This document shows, one piece after another, positions 1-7,939 of a stretch of DNA of 64,000 nucleotides. The position numbers and the translations under genes were made by a program. Location: assembly GCA_963774345.1 (NCBI GenBank), contig CAVZFB010000039.1, positions 248,001 to 312,000 of the forward strand, given 5' to 3'. The notes beneath the pieces are model-generated. The model ran no database searches, was not told where the DNA came from, and saw only the letters and a program-made list of their open reading frames with translations. Every line of letters begins with the position of its first letter. Within the stretch, counting starts at the first letter, position 1. Origin of the DNA: AP-15 sp963774345 (lineage in GTDB: Bacteria > Pseudomonadota > Alphaproteobacteria > ATCC43930 > CGMCC-115725).

Positions 1-23
1 TAGGCTCGGCAAAGCCTTATAGG

Positions 24-104
24 AAATTCCCGTTGCGCTGAAACCGGGAATTTTTTCGCCATAACCGGGAATTAAAGCGGGCGAACCGGGAACGAGGGGA
101 AATC
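24..104. repeat. 21-bp-periodic repeat array (iteron-like)
   Basis: Three direct copies of a motif close to aaccgggaatt begin at 42, 63 and 84, exactly 21 bp apart. An inverted half copy (aaattccc) lies at 24-31, 18 bp before the first copy. The same geometry recurs at 56528-56640. I recall similar aacagggaatt arrays in alphaproteobacterial genomes near recombinase genes, but I cannot name the element. It may be the end structure of a mobile element or a protein-binding array. No gene is visible between 1 and 242. Confidence 0.6.
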
Positions 105-242
105 AAGACCGGCCCGGCCCCGCGCACATCGACACCCACGACCTGTTTCGGCTTTGAACTTGCCGGCGTGCGTTTCTCCTTTCGGGCAAGCCCGCGCACC
201 ATAATAGGCAAATCCGGCAATTTTATCGGCGGCGCGCGACGG

Positions 243-1130
243 TCAGCCCCTGGCGCCGCCCATCGTGAGGCTCGCCACGACATAGCGGCGCAGCACAAAC
301 AACAGCGCTATCGGCGGCAGCACATAGATGACGGCGGCAGCCATCATCGCGTTCCACGGCGCGTCGACATCCTCGAACAGCTGGCCCTGCGTCACCGACA
401 CGGTCATGTTTCGCACCGAGAGCAGTACGGCCTGGTACAAATACTCGTTCCAGGCGAGCAACAGCGCGTAGATGGCGACGATCGCCAGCGCCGGCGTCAT
501 CAACGGCAGATAGATGCGCAGATACAGTTGAATGGGAGAGGCGCCGTCGAGACGGGCCGCATCGTCCAGTTCGAACGGTATCAAGCTCCCGTAGAGCTGC
601 AGGATCAGGATCGCAAACGGCGTGGCGAACGTCGTCTGCGCCGCGATAACCGCCCAGGGGCCATCGGCGAGCCCGTAGCTATGCATGATGGAATAGTACG
701 GGACGATCAGGAAGGATGCCGGGATCGCGTAGGTGAGGAGCGCTGCGTTGGTGAGCAGCGACGCTTTGCCCAGCCGCAGCCGACTTACGGCGAAGCTCGC
801 CAGCGACCCGATCAGCACGGTCAGAACCATGGTCAGCAGACCGATGTACAGGCTGTTGGCGAACTGATGCCAGAAATCCTCGAGATACCGGGCCTCTTGC
901 GTCACGACCGCGCGGAAGCCCTCAAGTGACGGCTCGGGCGGCCAGATATTGCCGTCGAACTCGATTTCGCCTTCTTCGGGATCGAGCGCGATCATCAGCA
1001 TGTTGTAGACGGGCGCCAGCGACCAGATCAGCAGGACCACGCCGAGCATCACCGAGCCCGCTTCGGCGACAAGCCGCCGGAGCCGGTAGCGCCGCCGCAC
1101 CGACTGGCCGGAAACCAGGGCGATGCTCAC
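243..1130 (-). CDS. Carbohydrate ABC transporter permease, MalG type
   Basis: Inner-membrane permease subunit of a CUT1-type sugar importer (295 aa). The sequence shows an N-terminal membrane segment after a basic start, five further hydrophobic segments, and the cytoplasmic EAA loop (DDAARLDGASPIQLYLRIYLP) that docks the ATPase. The start ATG overlaps the stop of the preceding permease by 4 bp, so the two are translationally coupled. No ATPase or solute-binding protein is present in the window; they may lie beyond position 1 or have been lost. The sugar cannot be told from sequence. Confidence 0.9.
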   Translation of the reverse strand: MSIALVSGQSVRRRYRLRRLVAEAGSVMLGVVLLIWSLAPVYNMLMIALDPEEGEIEFDGNIWPPEPSLEGFRAVVTQEARYLEDFWHQFANSLYIGLLTMVLTVLIGSLASFAVSRLRLGKASLLTNAALLTYAIPASFLIVPYYSIMHSYGLADGPWAVIAAQTTFATPFAILILQLYGSLIPFELDDAARLDGASPIQLYLRIYLPLMTPALAIVAIYALLLAWNEYLYQAVLLSVRNMTVSVTQGQLFEDVDAPWNAMMAAAVIYVLPPIALLFVLRRYVVASLTMGGARG

Positions 1131-2032
1131 AGCTGCACCTCGCTCGTTCGGAGCCTGCGCATCAACACGATCACCAGCGGGATCAGCACCGGGAGGGCCG
1201 ACATCACCGCGGCGACGCCGAGCGCCGGCCTCGCGGTATCAAAGGCGTAGCGGTAGCCGAGCGTCGCCAGCACCTCGGTAGACCACGCCCCGCCCGAGAC
1301 CAGATAGACGGTGGTAAAGTCGCCGAGCGTCCACAGGGTCGAGAGCAAGGTGCAGACGAGATAGAGGTTCGCCATCAGCGGGAAGGTGACATGGACGAAG
1401 CGGCGGAAGCCGGTCGCTCCGTCGACCTCCGCCGCATCGTAGACGTCCTGGGGGATCGTCATCCGGGCGGCGAGGAAGATCACGGTCCAGAACGGCATCC
1501 ACTTCCAGGTATAGGCGACGATGTCCGATCCGAGCGCCAGCCAGCGGTCGCCGAACCAGTTCGGGCCGTCGATGCCGAACAGCGCGAACAAAATGCCGTC
1601 GACCAAACCCAGCGGGGTGATCAGCATCCAGTGGAACGAGACGCAGGCTTGGGCCGCCGCGATAGCCCAGGGCAGGATATAGACGGCGAGCAAGGCCCTG
1701 ATCCACCAGCGGCGGCGCAGGAAGAAGCCGGACAGCAGCAACGCCAGGAACATCTTCAGGTTCACGCCGAGGCCGACGAAGAGGAGCGTATTGACCACGG
1801 TCGGCAGGTAAAGCTGATCGGCGAACAGCTCGGCGTAAAGCGAGGGCTTGCCGGCCATCCACAGCGCATAGCCGAACGGATAGACGACAAAGGCGAGGAA
1901 CACCGCCGCATAGGGCAGGACAAAGGCGATCGCCCACCGGAAATCCGAGCCGCGCCGATGGCTGCGCCAGGGCGGCCGGCGCCGGTTCACCGGAACAGGC
2001 ATTCCGCCCGCGAGAGCCTGCGTGCCGCTCAT
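1127..2032 (-). CDS. Carbohydrate ABC transporter permease, MalF type
   Basis: Partner permease of the downstream MalG-type gene (301 aa). A hydrophobic segment at about residues 33-53 (WAIAFVLPYAAVFLAFVVYP) and several later ones fit the MalF topology. The EAA loop reads YDAAEVDGATGFRRFVHVTFP. The ATG at 2032 follows a clear ribosome-binding site (GGGAGGACGGGA). The first 52 codons and the leader are duplicated at 2951-3142. CUT1 operons usually place the binding-protein gene upstream; here that position holds a toxin-antitoxin module. Confidence 0.9.
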   Translation of the reverse strand: MSGTQALAGGMPVPVNRRRPPWRSHRRGSDFRWAIAFVLPYAAVFLAFVVYPFGYALWMAGKPSLYAELFADQLYLPTVVNTLLFVGLGVNLKMFLALLLSGFFLRRRWWIRALLAVYILPWAIAAAQACVSFHWMLITPLGLVDGILFALFGIDGPNWFGDRWLALGSDIVAYTWKWMPFWTVIFLAARMTIPQDVYDAAEVDGATGFRRFVHVTFPLMANLYLVCTLLSTLWTLGDFTTVYLVSGGAWSTEVLATLGYRYAFDTARPALGVAAVMSALPVLIPLVIVLMRRLRTSEVQL

Positions 2033-2068
2033 TCCCGTCCTCCCAAAGTAGAACCCATTTCGAGCCCC
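1877..2068. repeat. 192-bp direct duplication, copy A (start of MalF-type gene)
   Basis: This segment covers the leader and first ~52 codons of the MalF-type permease. It matches 2951-3142 in the same orientation and at the same length, with about ten mismatches by eye (roughly 95 percent identity) and no gaps. The similarity starts at cggatagac and ends at cgagcccc in both copies. The phd-vapC module lies between the copies. Confidence 0.9.
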
Positions 2069-2245
2069 GGTCCCGGCAAGAGTGGACCGATCTGCGCAAC
2101 CCGAACCGGCTTTTTTATGGCGTCAGTTAGCGCCTTTAGGCAAAACGCCCAATTCTGCAGAATCTTCAGGCTGAGGCAGTAGCTCGCTCCGGTTGATTTC
2201 CCACGCGTCTTGAAACTCGTCTCCCAATCTGCTATTCTAGCCCAT

Positions 2246-2524
2246 ATGACTAGAGTGATAAAGAATCCGCCGGGCCGCTGGCCCTTGCAAGATGCCAAGG
2301 CGCGTTTCAGCGAATTGGTGCGGCGCGCGCGCAGCGATGGGCCGCAACACGTTACCGTACATGGGCGCGAAGAGGTCGTCGTCGTGGCGGCGGAGGAATT
2401 TCGCCGGCTTAAAGGTGATCGCACCGGCGCCGCGCTGGTCGCCGCCCTCCAAGAATCGCCCTACCGTGACATCGATCTCGAGCCCCGACGCGAACGGCTT
2501 CCCGTGCGCGACGTGAAACTGTGA
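2246..2524 (+). CDS. Phd/YefM-type antitoxin
   Basis: Small antitoxin (92 aa from ATG 2246) of a type II toxin-antitoxin pair. The N-terminal Phd fold is visible: WPLQDAKARFSELVRRA, then a beta strand with VTVHGREEVVVVAAEEF, the usual DNA-binding dimer part. The C-terminal tail (about residues 60-92) would wrap the toxin. Its stop overlaps the start of the vapC-like gene by 4 bp. Such antitoxins usually repress their own operon. An ATG or alternative start at 2210 would add 12 residues that do not fit the family. Confidence 0.88.
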   Translation: MTRVIKNPPGRWPLQDAKARFSELVRRARSDGPQHVTVHGREEVVVVAAEEFRRLKGDRTGAALVAALQESPYRDIDLEPRRERLPVRDVKL

Positions 2525-2957
2525 CGGGGTGGCTGCTCGACACCAATATTCTCTCTGAACTGCGGCGGCCGAGACCGAACCCAAAAGTTGTCGCCTTCGT
2601 CGCGTCCAAGCCTCTCGACCTGCTGTTCGTCAGCATCGTGACCTTTGCCGAAATCCGCTTCGGCATTGAACGCGTTTCCGATGCCACGCATCGCGCGGAA
2701 CTCAACGAATGGCTGACGCACAAGGTGCGGCCGATGTTCGAGCAACGCGCCCTGCCGGTGAGCGAAGATGTCATGTTCAAGTGGCGGCTGCTGGTCGATG
2801 ATGGGCGCAAGGCCGGACATACCTACTCGCAACCCGATTGATCATCGCCGCGACGGCGCTGCACCACGGCCTGACGGTCGTCTCGCGCGACACGAGCGAT
2901 TTCACCAAGGCCCGCGTCCCGGTTCTCAATCCGTGGCGTGATGCCGATGCCGGATAG
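2521..2957 (+). pseudogene. VapC-type PIN-domain toxin, frameshifted
   Basis: Frame one (2521-2841) gives the first 106 residues of a VapC ribonuclease, with LLDTNILSELRRP (first acidic residue) and the conserved Glu in TFAEIRFGIE. It ends early at TGA 2839-2841. The rest of the domain continues in another frame from codon 2838 (LIIAATALHHGLTVVSRDTSDF) to the stop at 2955-2957. Restoring one T near 2838 joins them into a normal-length (~145 aa) VapC. As written, the toxin lacks its third and fourth metal-binding acids and should be inactive. Decay or a sequencing indel could explain this. Confidence 0.88.
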
Positions 2958-3142
2958 ACGACAAAGGCGAGGAACACCGCCGCATAGGGCAGGAGAAAGG
3001 CGATCGCCCACCGGAAATCCGAGCCGTGCCGGCGGCCGCGCCAGGGCGGCCGACGCCGGTTCACCGGAACAGGCATTCCGCCCGCGAGAGCCTGCGTGCT
3101 GCTCATACCCGCTCTCCCAAAGTAGAACCCATTTCGAGCCCC
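2951..3142. repeat. 192-bp direct duplication, copy B (truncated MalF-type start)
   Basis: Second copy of the segment at 1877-2068. On the minus strand it encodes a MalF-like start (from 3106, MSSTQALAGGMPVPVNRR onward) which breaks off after FAVVYP-like residues where the vapC remnant begins. It is therefore a permease-gene fragment with its own RBS-like leader, not a working gene. The repeat ends at cgagcccc, after which the sequences diverge. Confidence 0.88.
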
Positions 3143-3161
3143 CGAAAAGGCCCTGCTTTTT

Positions 3162-4114
3162 CTAATTTAGGTGCTTGTCGATAGACACAAGTGCGCGGAG
3201 GTACGCTTCATCATTTGCATAAAGCTGATCCTCCGATATTTCGTATATTAAATGATTATAGCGCTCTACCTCTAATGACGATACGTTGTGCCTCTGTGTC
3301 GGCCATTTCTTTTGGTCCTTGGACAACACCATAGCTAGCGCGGGCGCAAGCGGATAATAAAACTCCAGATCATCTGTCGCATGTGGATCGAGAAGATTTA
3401 TTATTGGCTGATCCCCCGTTATAAATGGGGTCGTCGTCGCATTCGGCAGAAATACGATTCTATAGGCGCGCGCCTCCTGCATTAATGATGCACCGACACT
3501 GGTTGCGTACATGTGACATTCGAGATTTGCCGTTCTGTGCGGATCGTGCCCCGGAAGCGGCCTCGGAACAGCCGTAATTGCACGTCTCATTTTCACTGTT
3601 CTGAAGTACTGATTGCAAAGAAAATAGAGGAAACCGCCGCATCGTTTGTTATCTACGTAAAATGAAGCATCTTGCCGTTTCATAGAATTGATAATATCCA
3701 CATTGTCATTTTCGATTCCTGTGTGATAGTGTTCTTCAAGCGTTTTTTCCACAATCCGCAGCTCTCTTTCTATGGCGTCTTTCGCTTCTTGCGCCAGCTG
3801 GACATGCTGTAACTGATCGCGGAGATCGAAACTCCTTTGCGTGAACTTAAGAAACTCTCGGTTCAGATCACGAGCCTTTCATCAGGCGCGCATGCAATGA
3901 ATGCTTCTAGAAATTCTATATCGCCCGCAGTGAGCTTTTGCATTTCATAGAAGTACGTTTCGTTGGCAATCGCTTTGGGCTTCGTGGCAAAAAGCTTTTT
4001 GTCCTGTTGTCGGTAGCACCAAAACGACCCAGTCTTCGCCCATGCGTCGAGATAATGACGCCATACGTAATGCTGGTTTTTAGTGTAGGAAACTGTGGGG
4101 CCGATGGTCTTCAT
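3162..4114 (-). pseudogene. DUF4238-family protein, single frameshift
   Basis: Frame one starts at ATG 4114 (MKTIGPTVSYTKNQHYVWRH) and carries the N-terminal DUF4238 signature KNQHYVWRHYLDAWA; it stops at 3863. The remainder continues one frame over (ARDLNREFLKFTQRSFDLRD) and runs to 3162, including FITGDQPIINL near the middle of the second part and a C-terminal NHLIYEIS segment. One extra A in the AAA run (plus-strand TTT at 3877-3879) restores a ~317-residue protein. DUF4238 proteins have no settled function and are often found in accessory islands. Base composition is more AT-rich than neighbouring genes, which suggests horizontal transfer. Confidence 0.8.
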
Positions 4115-4166
4115 GGCTTCTGTATCTGGTATCGGCCTACAGGACGCAGATCGGGATGGTCTGATG

Positions 4167-4235
4167 TCAGTCCGTCAGCCGCGAAATCGTGCTGTGGCTG
4201 ACGTTGCAGGTGCGCGCGATCCGATCTGGTTTAGT
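4167..4235 (-). pseudogene. Recombinase C-terminal HTH remnant 1
   Basis: On the minus strand the codons ending at stop 4167-4169 read RIARTCNVSHSTISRLTD. This is the second helix-turn-helix half of a resolvase/invertase-type serine recombinase tail, with the typical NVSHSTISRL recognition helix. No catalytic domain is present. Related tails lie at 4741-4956 and about 5745-5960. Confidence 0.6.
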
Positions 4236-4617
4236 GTACGGTCCCCTGTTGAACTCCCGATTGTGCCGGTTGCTCGCCTCGCGCAACTAAAGCGCGGCCC
4301 ATTTCTGCGGCGCCTTTGGGGGGCATTGAAAATGTCAGCTGGATGCCTGACGGAAGCGTTATAGACAGAGCGAGTTTCCCGAAAGTCCTTGCCGCACCGA
4401 CTCCCCAAGCGGTGACGGGTATGTCGGCTTCTCCTACGAGCGTGCCAACAGTCGGCGCATTCTCGGCGATCGTTGCGACGCCACACGCTAGGAGGCTACG
4501 CGCTAAGAAGTCTGCCTCTTCCGGCGACATCGGGTCGGCGTTGAGGATCGGCGAGGAACCGCCGAACGTTAATTCTATTTTCCGATCTGGCGCAATACGC
4601 GGAATTACCTCGCTCAC
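4231..4617 (-). CDS. Hypothetical protein (128 aa)
   Basis: I do not recognise the family. The GTG start at 4617 is preceded by GGGAG at a spacing of about nine, which supports translation. The protein begins MSEVIPRIAPDRKIELTFGG, contains SPEEADFLARSLLACGVATI, then a small-residue-rich middle (TVGTLVGEADIPVTAWGVG) and ends with a polar tail. No signal peptide is evident. It is flanked by recombinase remnants, so it may be a cargo gene of a decayed mobile element. It could also be spurious. Confidence 0.5.
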   Translation of the reverse strand: MSEVIPRIAPDRKIELTFGGSSPILNADPMSPEEADFLARSLLACGVATIAENAPTVGTLVGEADIPVTAWGVGAARTFGKLALSITLPSGIQLTFSMPPKGAAEMGRALVARGEQPAQSGVQQGTVH

Positions 4618-4740
4618 TGAGATCCGCTCCCTTGGTTATGTGGCAACGTCCAAGATAGCGGCAGGCGGGGCCGGGTGCCATTGCAACGTGGGCACTTGTC
4701 GTCGATCCCGTCAGCCTTATGGGCCTGCCCAGCGTTTCGG

Positions 4741-4956
4741 CTAGGCGAGCCGGGAAATCGTGCTCTTGCCCACGCCGTAGCTGCGCGCGAGTTCGACAAG
4801 CGTAGCACCCTCCGCCCGCCGCCGCCGGGCCTCGGCCTGCTGTTTCCTTGATCGGGCAGGGGACAAGTTTTTTCCCGAAAACTCTGTCAATATCGGTTTC
4901 CGGCCCATGCGCTGCCCGCGCTTCTGCGCCCGGCTGCGGCCCGAATTTCGAAACAC
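4741..4956 (-). pseudogene. Recombinase C-terminal HTH remnant 2
   Basis: Open for 71 codons with QKRGQRMGRKP, then a linker with RSRKQQAEARRRRAEGATL and the HTH segment VELARSYGVGKSTISRLA before the stop. This is the tail of a Hin/Tn3-resolvase-type serine recombinase; the catalytic N-terminal domain is missing upstream (4957-5130 gives nothing recognisable in frame). It belongs with the fragments at 4167 and 5745. The rest of 4618-5132 shows no gene. Confidence 0.65.
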
Positions 4957-5132
4957 GGCGAGGGCTATTTCGAGACTGACTTGTGCGACGGCTAAGCCGC
5001 TGATCCGGTGCGGCTGGGTCGCCGTCGCGGAATCCTTTAGTCTGCGCGACTCTCGGCCCGCCGGTCGTGACGGCCGTCCAACGGGCGGCGGCCGGTTTAT
5101 AATTTGATGTTCGAAGGGGAGGATGAGCTGAG

Positions 5133-5510
5133 ATGAAATGGCGTCTCGCGGCAGCGATTTTAATTAGTGGCACCCTTCTAACTAGCGCTGGCCCCGCCGC
5201 TGCGTGGATCACCGACTGCGATTGGACACAAGCGGGTCAACACGGGGTTGTCGTATTCGGCTTCGATAATGAGGTCTTCAACTGCCTCATGGCGCAACCG
5301 GAATCGCGCTTGGAAACGAAACTCGACAACCCACCTAATAATGTTCGACTTCGGGATGTCGAAACGGGGGCCTGTGGCGGATACATCGCGCCATACACTA
5401 AAGCTTATCCCCCCGCTGGGCCACTAATGACCGAGCACGATGCTATCTGCGAAATGCAATGGGTCGCGGTCAACGTAGCCGGCTTCCGCACCTTCTTGAA
5501 AAGCCAGTGA
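5133..5510 (+). CDS. Secreted hypothetical protein (125 aa)
   Basis: ATG 5133 has a plausible RBS (GGGGAGGATGAGCTGAG region). The N-terminus is a signal peptide: basic MKWR, hydrophobic LAAAILISGTLLTSAG, then a PAAAW cleavage site near residue 24. The mature part has four cysteines (CDW, NCLM, GACGG, AICEM), which suggests disulfides in the periplasm. I do not recognise the family. It stands alone between recombinase remnants, consistent with accessory DNA. Confidence 0.65.
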   Translation: MKWRLAAAILISGTLLTSAGPAAAWITDCDWTQAGQHGVVVFGFDNEVFNCLMAQPESRLETKLDNPPNNVRLRDVETGACGGYIAPYTKAYPPAGPLMTEHDAICEMQWVAVNVAGFRTFLKSQ

Positions 5511-5744
5511 TCTTTGTGACAACTCACAGATTTCTTAGCATCGCGCGCTCTATCTCTATATCTTGTGTTTCTGCTCCCAGGTCGCGGCTCTGTCAAAGTC
5601 GCATAAACGTATTTACGGAAAGCCCGACGAGGTGGCTGCAAAATACTCGTGGAGGACAGTAAGCGAAAACACGGCGGGGCGTAGTCTAAACGTGCGAAAA
5701 CGGGTCGGGATGGCGCAGCGATAGATTTTGCCGGCCGAGCCGTT

Positions 5745-5960
5745 ACTTGACCGACGCGAGACACAATATCTATGAAGGCAGGACGCCGCGCGGTGTCCCG
5801 CGAGTTCGACAAGGGCTGCACCTGCTGCCCCAGCCGCCATGCTTCGGCCTTCTGCGCGTCGGTAAGTTTCGAGGGTCGGCCCATATGCTGCCCGCGCTTC
5901 TGCGACCGGCTGCGGCGCTCGGCGGTGCGGGTTCGGATGAGATCGCTCGAAGTCGTAACT
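5745..5960 (-). pseudogene. Recombinase C-terminal HTH remnant 3, frameshifted
   Basis: On the minus strand, one frame reads SQKRGQHMGRPSKLTDAQKA and continues to about 5810; another frame carries AAGAALVELAGHRA, matching the ATLVELARS part of remnant 2. The QKRGQ-MGR junction and the surrounding nucleotides are shared with 4741-4956, so both derive from the same recombinase family. The coding frame is broken and the catalytic domain is absent. Confidence 0.6.
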
Positions 5961-6017
5961 TTTGCAGGGTGGGGACAGAGTGAGAGCAGTCTGCGGAGTT
6001 CGTCTTGGAGAGCAAGC

Positions 6018-6074
6018 GTAGGGCGGAACAGCCTTTAGCCCGCGGGCCTGACCCGCGGGGCAGCGCATTCCGCC
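6018..6074. repeat. REP-type palindrome with internal hairpin
   Basis: The outer arms (gtagggcggaacagc and cagcgcattccgcc) match the REP-like element at 10143-10172, but here a second GC palindrome (cccgcggg ... cccgcgggg) sits between them. The 5511-6468 stretch holds this element, recombinase remnant 3 and the GC hairpin at 6188-6212, and I see no gene in it. Confidence 0.65.
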
Positions 6075-6187
6075 TTTCTCAGATGCAAGGCATACTCGCT
6101 TCATGCCGGAGTATCGGCGCCATCGATCCGCGACGAACGTTCGCCGCGCACATGGACTACGCATTTCAACCCGGCCCCCCACCCTTC

Positions 6188-6212
6188 CCGCCCCCGCTTG
6201 CGGGGGAGGGGC
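6188..6212. repeat. GC-rich inverted repeat
   Basis: The segment cccccg-cttg-cggggg (arms 6191-6196 and 6201-6206) with C- and G-rich flanks forms a strong hairpin. Short hairpins of this kind are common between genes of GC-rich proteobacteria. It could also act as a weak terminator, but there is no T run. Confidence 0.5.
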
Positions 6213-6468
6213 AGAGAGGGGCGCATCCGGCAGATTGGCCGCACTCGTCGTTCCGCGGGTGTGTCGGGAGTGGCTTTTATCCGGTCGGATGACGGGCGGC
6301 GGCGCGGCTCCTGGCGCCCTGCGGCGGCCGCGGAAGGGCGTCCGGGCGCGCCAAGCTTTCAGTTCATAGTGTAGTTGTGCCTTAAAGTGTTGCATTGCGC
6401 CTTAGAGGCTTATCATCGCTTGCGGCTCGTGCCACATTCATTGCATCGGCACGGCGTTGGAGGCCACC

Positions 6469-7779
6469 ATGTTTGCTCCGCCATTTGCAGAGCCAAAGGC
6501 AAAGGCCGTCGCACCTTCGAAGAACACATCGCCGCTTCACCGCGCTGCACCTTTTGGCCATCGTCGTGACGATGGCGGCGCCGAATTCCTGCATATGCTT
6601 CAGCGGCCGATCGGCAGCGAGGCGGTGCCCCGGCTTTTGCGGCGACAGGGTCTCACCGAGAACAAGCACGGCGATCTCGGGCAAGACATCGGCCCGGAAA
6701 GCGTGAGTGCCGAACCAGGATCGCGTGGCCTTGCTTGGGATTTCAGCAAGATACCGCTCTTTCCGCCCGAGCGGATGAGCGGCGAATTCCGATCGACGTC
6801 CCAGTTTCCGGCACCGCGCCTGCCCGGGCCGCCCATTCAGGCGAAACTCAAAGTCGGCGCCGTTGATGAGCGGTTGGAGCATAGGGCGGATCGCGATGCC
6901 GATCAGGTGACGCAGATGCCTGCACCCGGCGCGTCGGGCGAGCAGCCAGTCTCGGAGACATTCGCGAGCAACGAGATTTCGCTTCCCACCGCGCAAACGG
7001 ATGCTGGGGTGCCGACGCCCACTGAACATGCGCCTTCGCCGCCCGCGCCGCCGCCTCCCGCGCCGGCCGGCTCCCATTGCTCGATCAGCTCGCAAACGTT
7101 GGACAGTGCGCCCGACGGCACGGCCGACACGCGGACTACGGTCGCCGTCAACGAGATCGTGCTGCTGACAGCGTCGGCTCCGTCCACGTGGTCGGCGACG
7201 GCGGGCTCGATCAATGCCAAAGACACGAGCGGCACCTGGGTGTCACCCGCGTCGGCCAAGCCAGTGACTTGTACGGTGAAGGCGACGCCGGCCAAAGGCG
7301 CGCCGTGCTCGATCGCCTTTCATGTGATTCCTCCACGCGGACAGCAGATGACCAAAACGACCGACCGTTCCTATACCTCCGGACTGGCCGGTTCCGGATT
7401 CGAGACTGCCGCGCTGATCTTGCCGCTCAACGTTTCCTTTTCCGGAATCACGGTCCGGGAAGAAACGGTCGCGGGCGAGGCGACCGGCTATTACAAGGAC
7501 GTCCTCAAATGGGACAAGGGCACGCATCCGGAGGGGAAATGGGCGCGCGTCGATACCAAAAACAACAACGTCAAGGACACGATTGGCACCCCTCCACCCG
7601 GTACGCACGGACCCTTCGGAACCGGGACGTTCTATTGGCCCATTCCGCTGACTTGGCGCCACCCGGACGACACGAAGCCAATTCCCTACGGCACGGCCGA
7701 CCAGACGCAAGTGATGATGGACGCTAGTGGCGCGGAGATCACGTCCAAGGAAGGTGCCGAACGCGAACGGACGCCATAG
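6469..7779 (+). CDS. eCIS-cargo-like protein: leader plus Ig-like C-terminal region
   Basis: A 436-aa protein starting at ATG 6469, with GGAG seven bases upstream. Residues near 120-150 contain IQAKLKVGAVDERLEHRADR then ADQVTQMP. This is the leader normally found just before the DUF4157 peptidase-like domain in proteins tied to extracellular contractile injection systems. Here the DUF4157 core (HExxH) is absent. Instead a proline-rich linker (about 175-200) leads to a C-terminal region with repeated strand patterns (TTVAVNEIVLLTASA, WSATAGSI) that resembles a bacterial Ig-like fold, and then an uncharacterised domain. No signal peptide or membrane segment is seen, as expected for injected cargo. 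No sheath, tube or baseplate genes lie in the window. The function of the C-terminal part is unknown. Confidence 0.7.
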   Translation: MFAPPFAEPKAKAVAPSKNTSPLHRAAPFGHRRDDGGAEFLHMLQRPIGSEAVPRLLRRQGLTENKHGDLGQDIGPESVSAEPGSRGLAWDFSKIPLFPPERMSGEFRSTSQFPAPRLPGPPIQAKLKVGAVDERLEHRADRDADQVTQMPAPGASGEQPVSETFASNEISLPTAQTDAGVPTPTEHAPSPPAPPPPAPAGSHCSISSQTLDSAPDGTADTRTTVAVNEIVLLTASAPSTWSATAGSINAKDTSGTWVSPASAKPVTCTVKATPAKGAPCSIAFHVIPPRGQQMTKTTDRSYTSGLAGSGFETAALILPLNVSFSGITVREETVAGEATGYYKDVLKWDKGTHPEGKWARVDTKNNNVKDTIGTPPPGTHGPFGTGTFYWPIPLTWRHPDDTKPIPYGTADQTQVMMDASGAEITSKEGAERERTP

Positions 7780-7939
7780 CTTTCCGCGCCTGACGCCCTG
7801 AGAGCCTGCGACTCATCGACCGAACCGGGCCGGGCTTGGAGAGCGGATTTCCGGCCTTGGGCGGCCTTGGGCTCCTCGGTTGAGTGCCAGGCCCGATTGA
7901 TCGAAGATCGAGACCTTTCTCGGCAACGGGAGGTCGATC

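Noticed and set aside
926..2182. Long plus-strand ORF of 418 codons over the permease genes
   Set aside because: It is antisense to two clear ABC permeases, has low-complexity Arg/Gln-rich content and no family resemblance.
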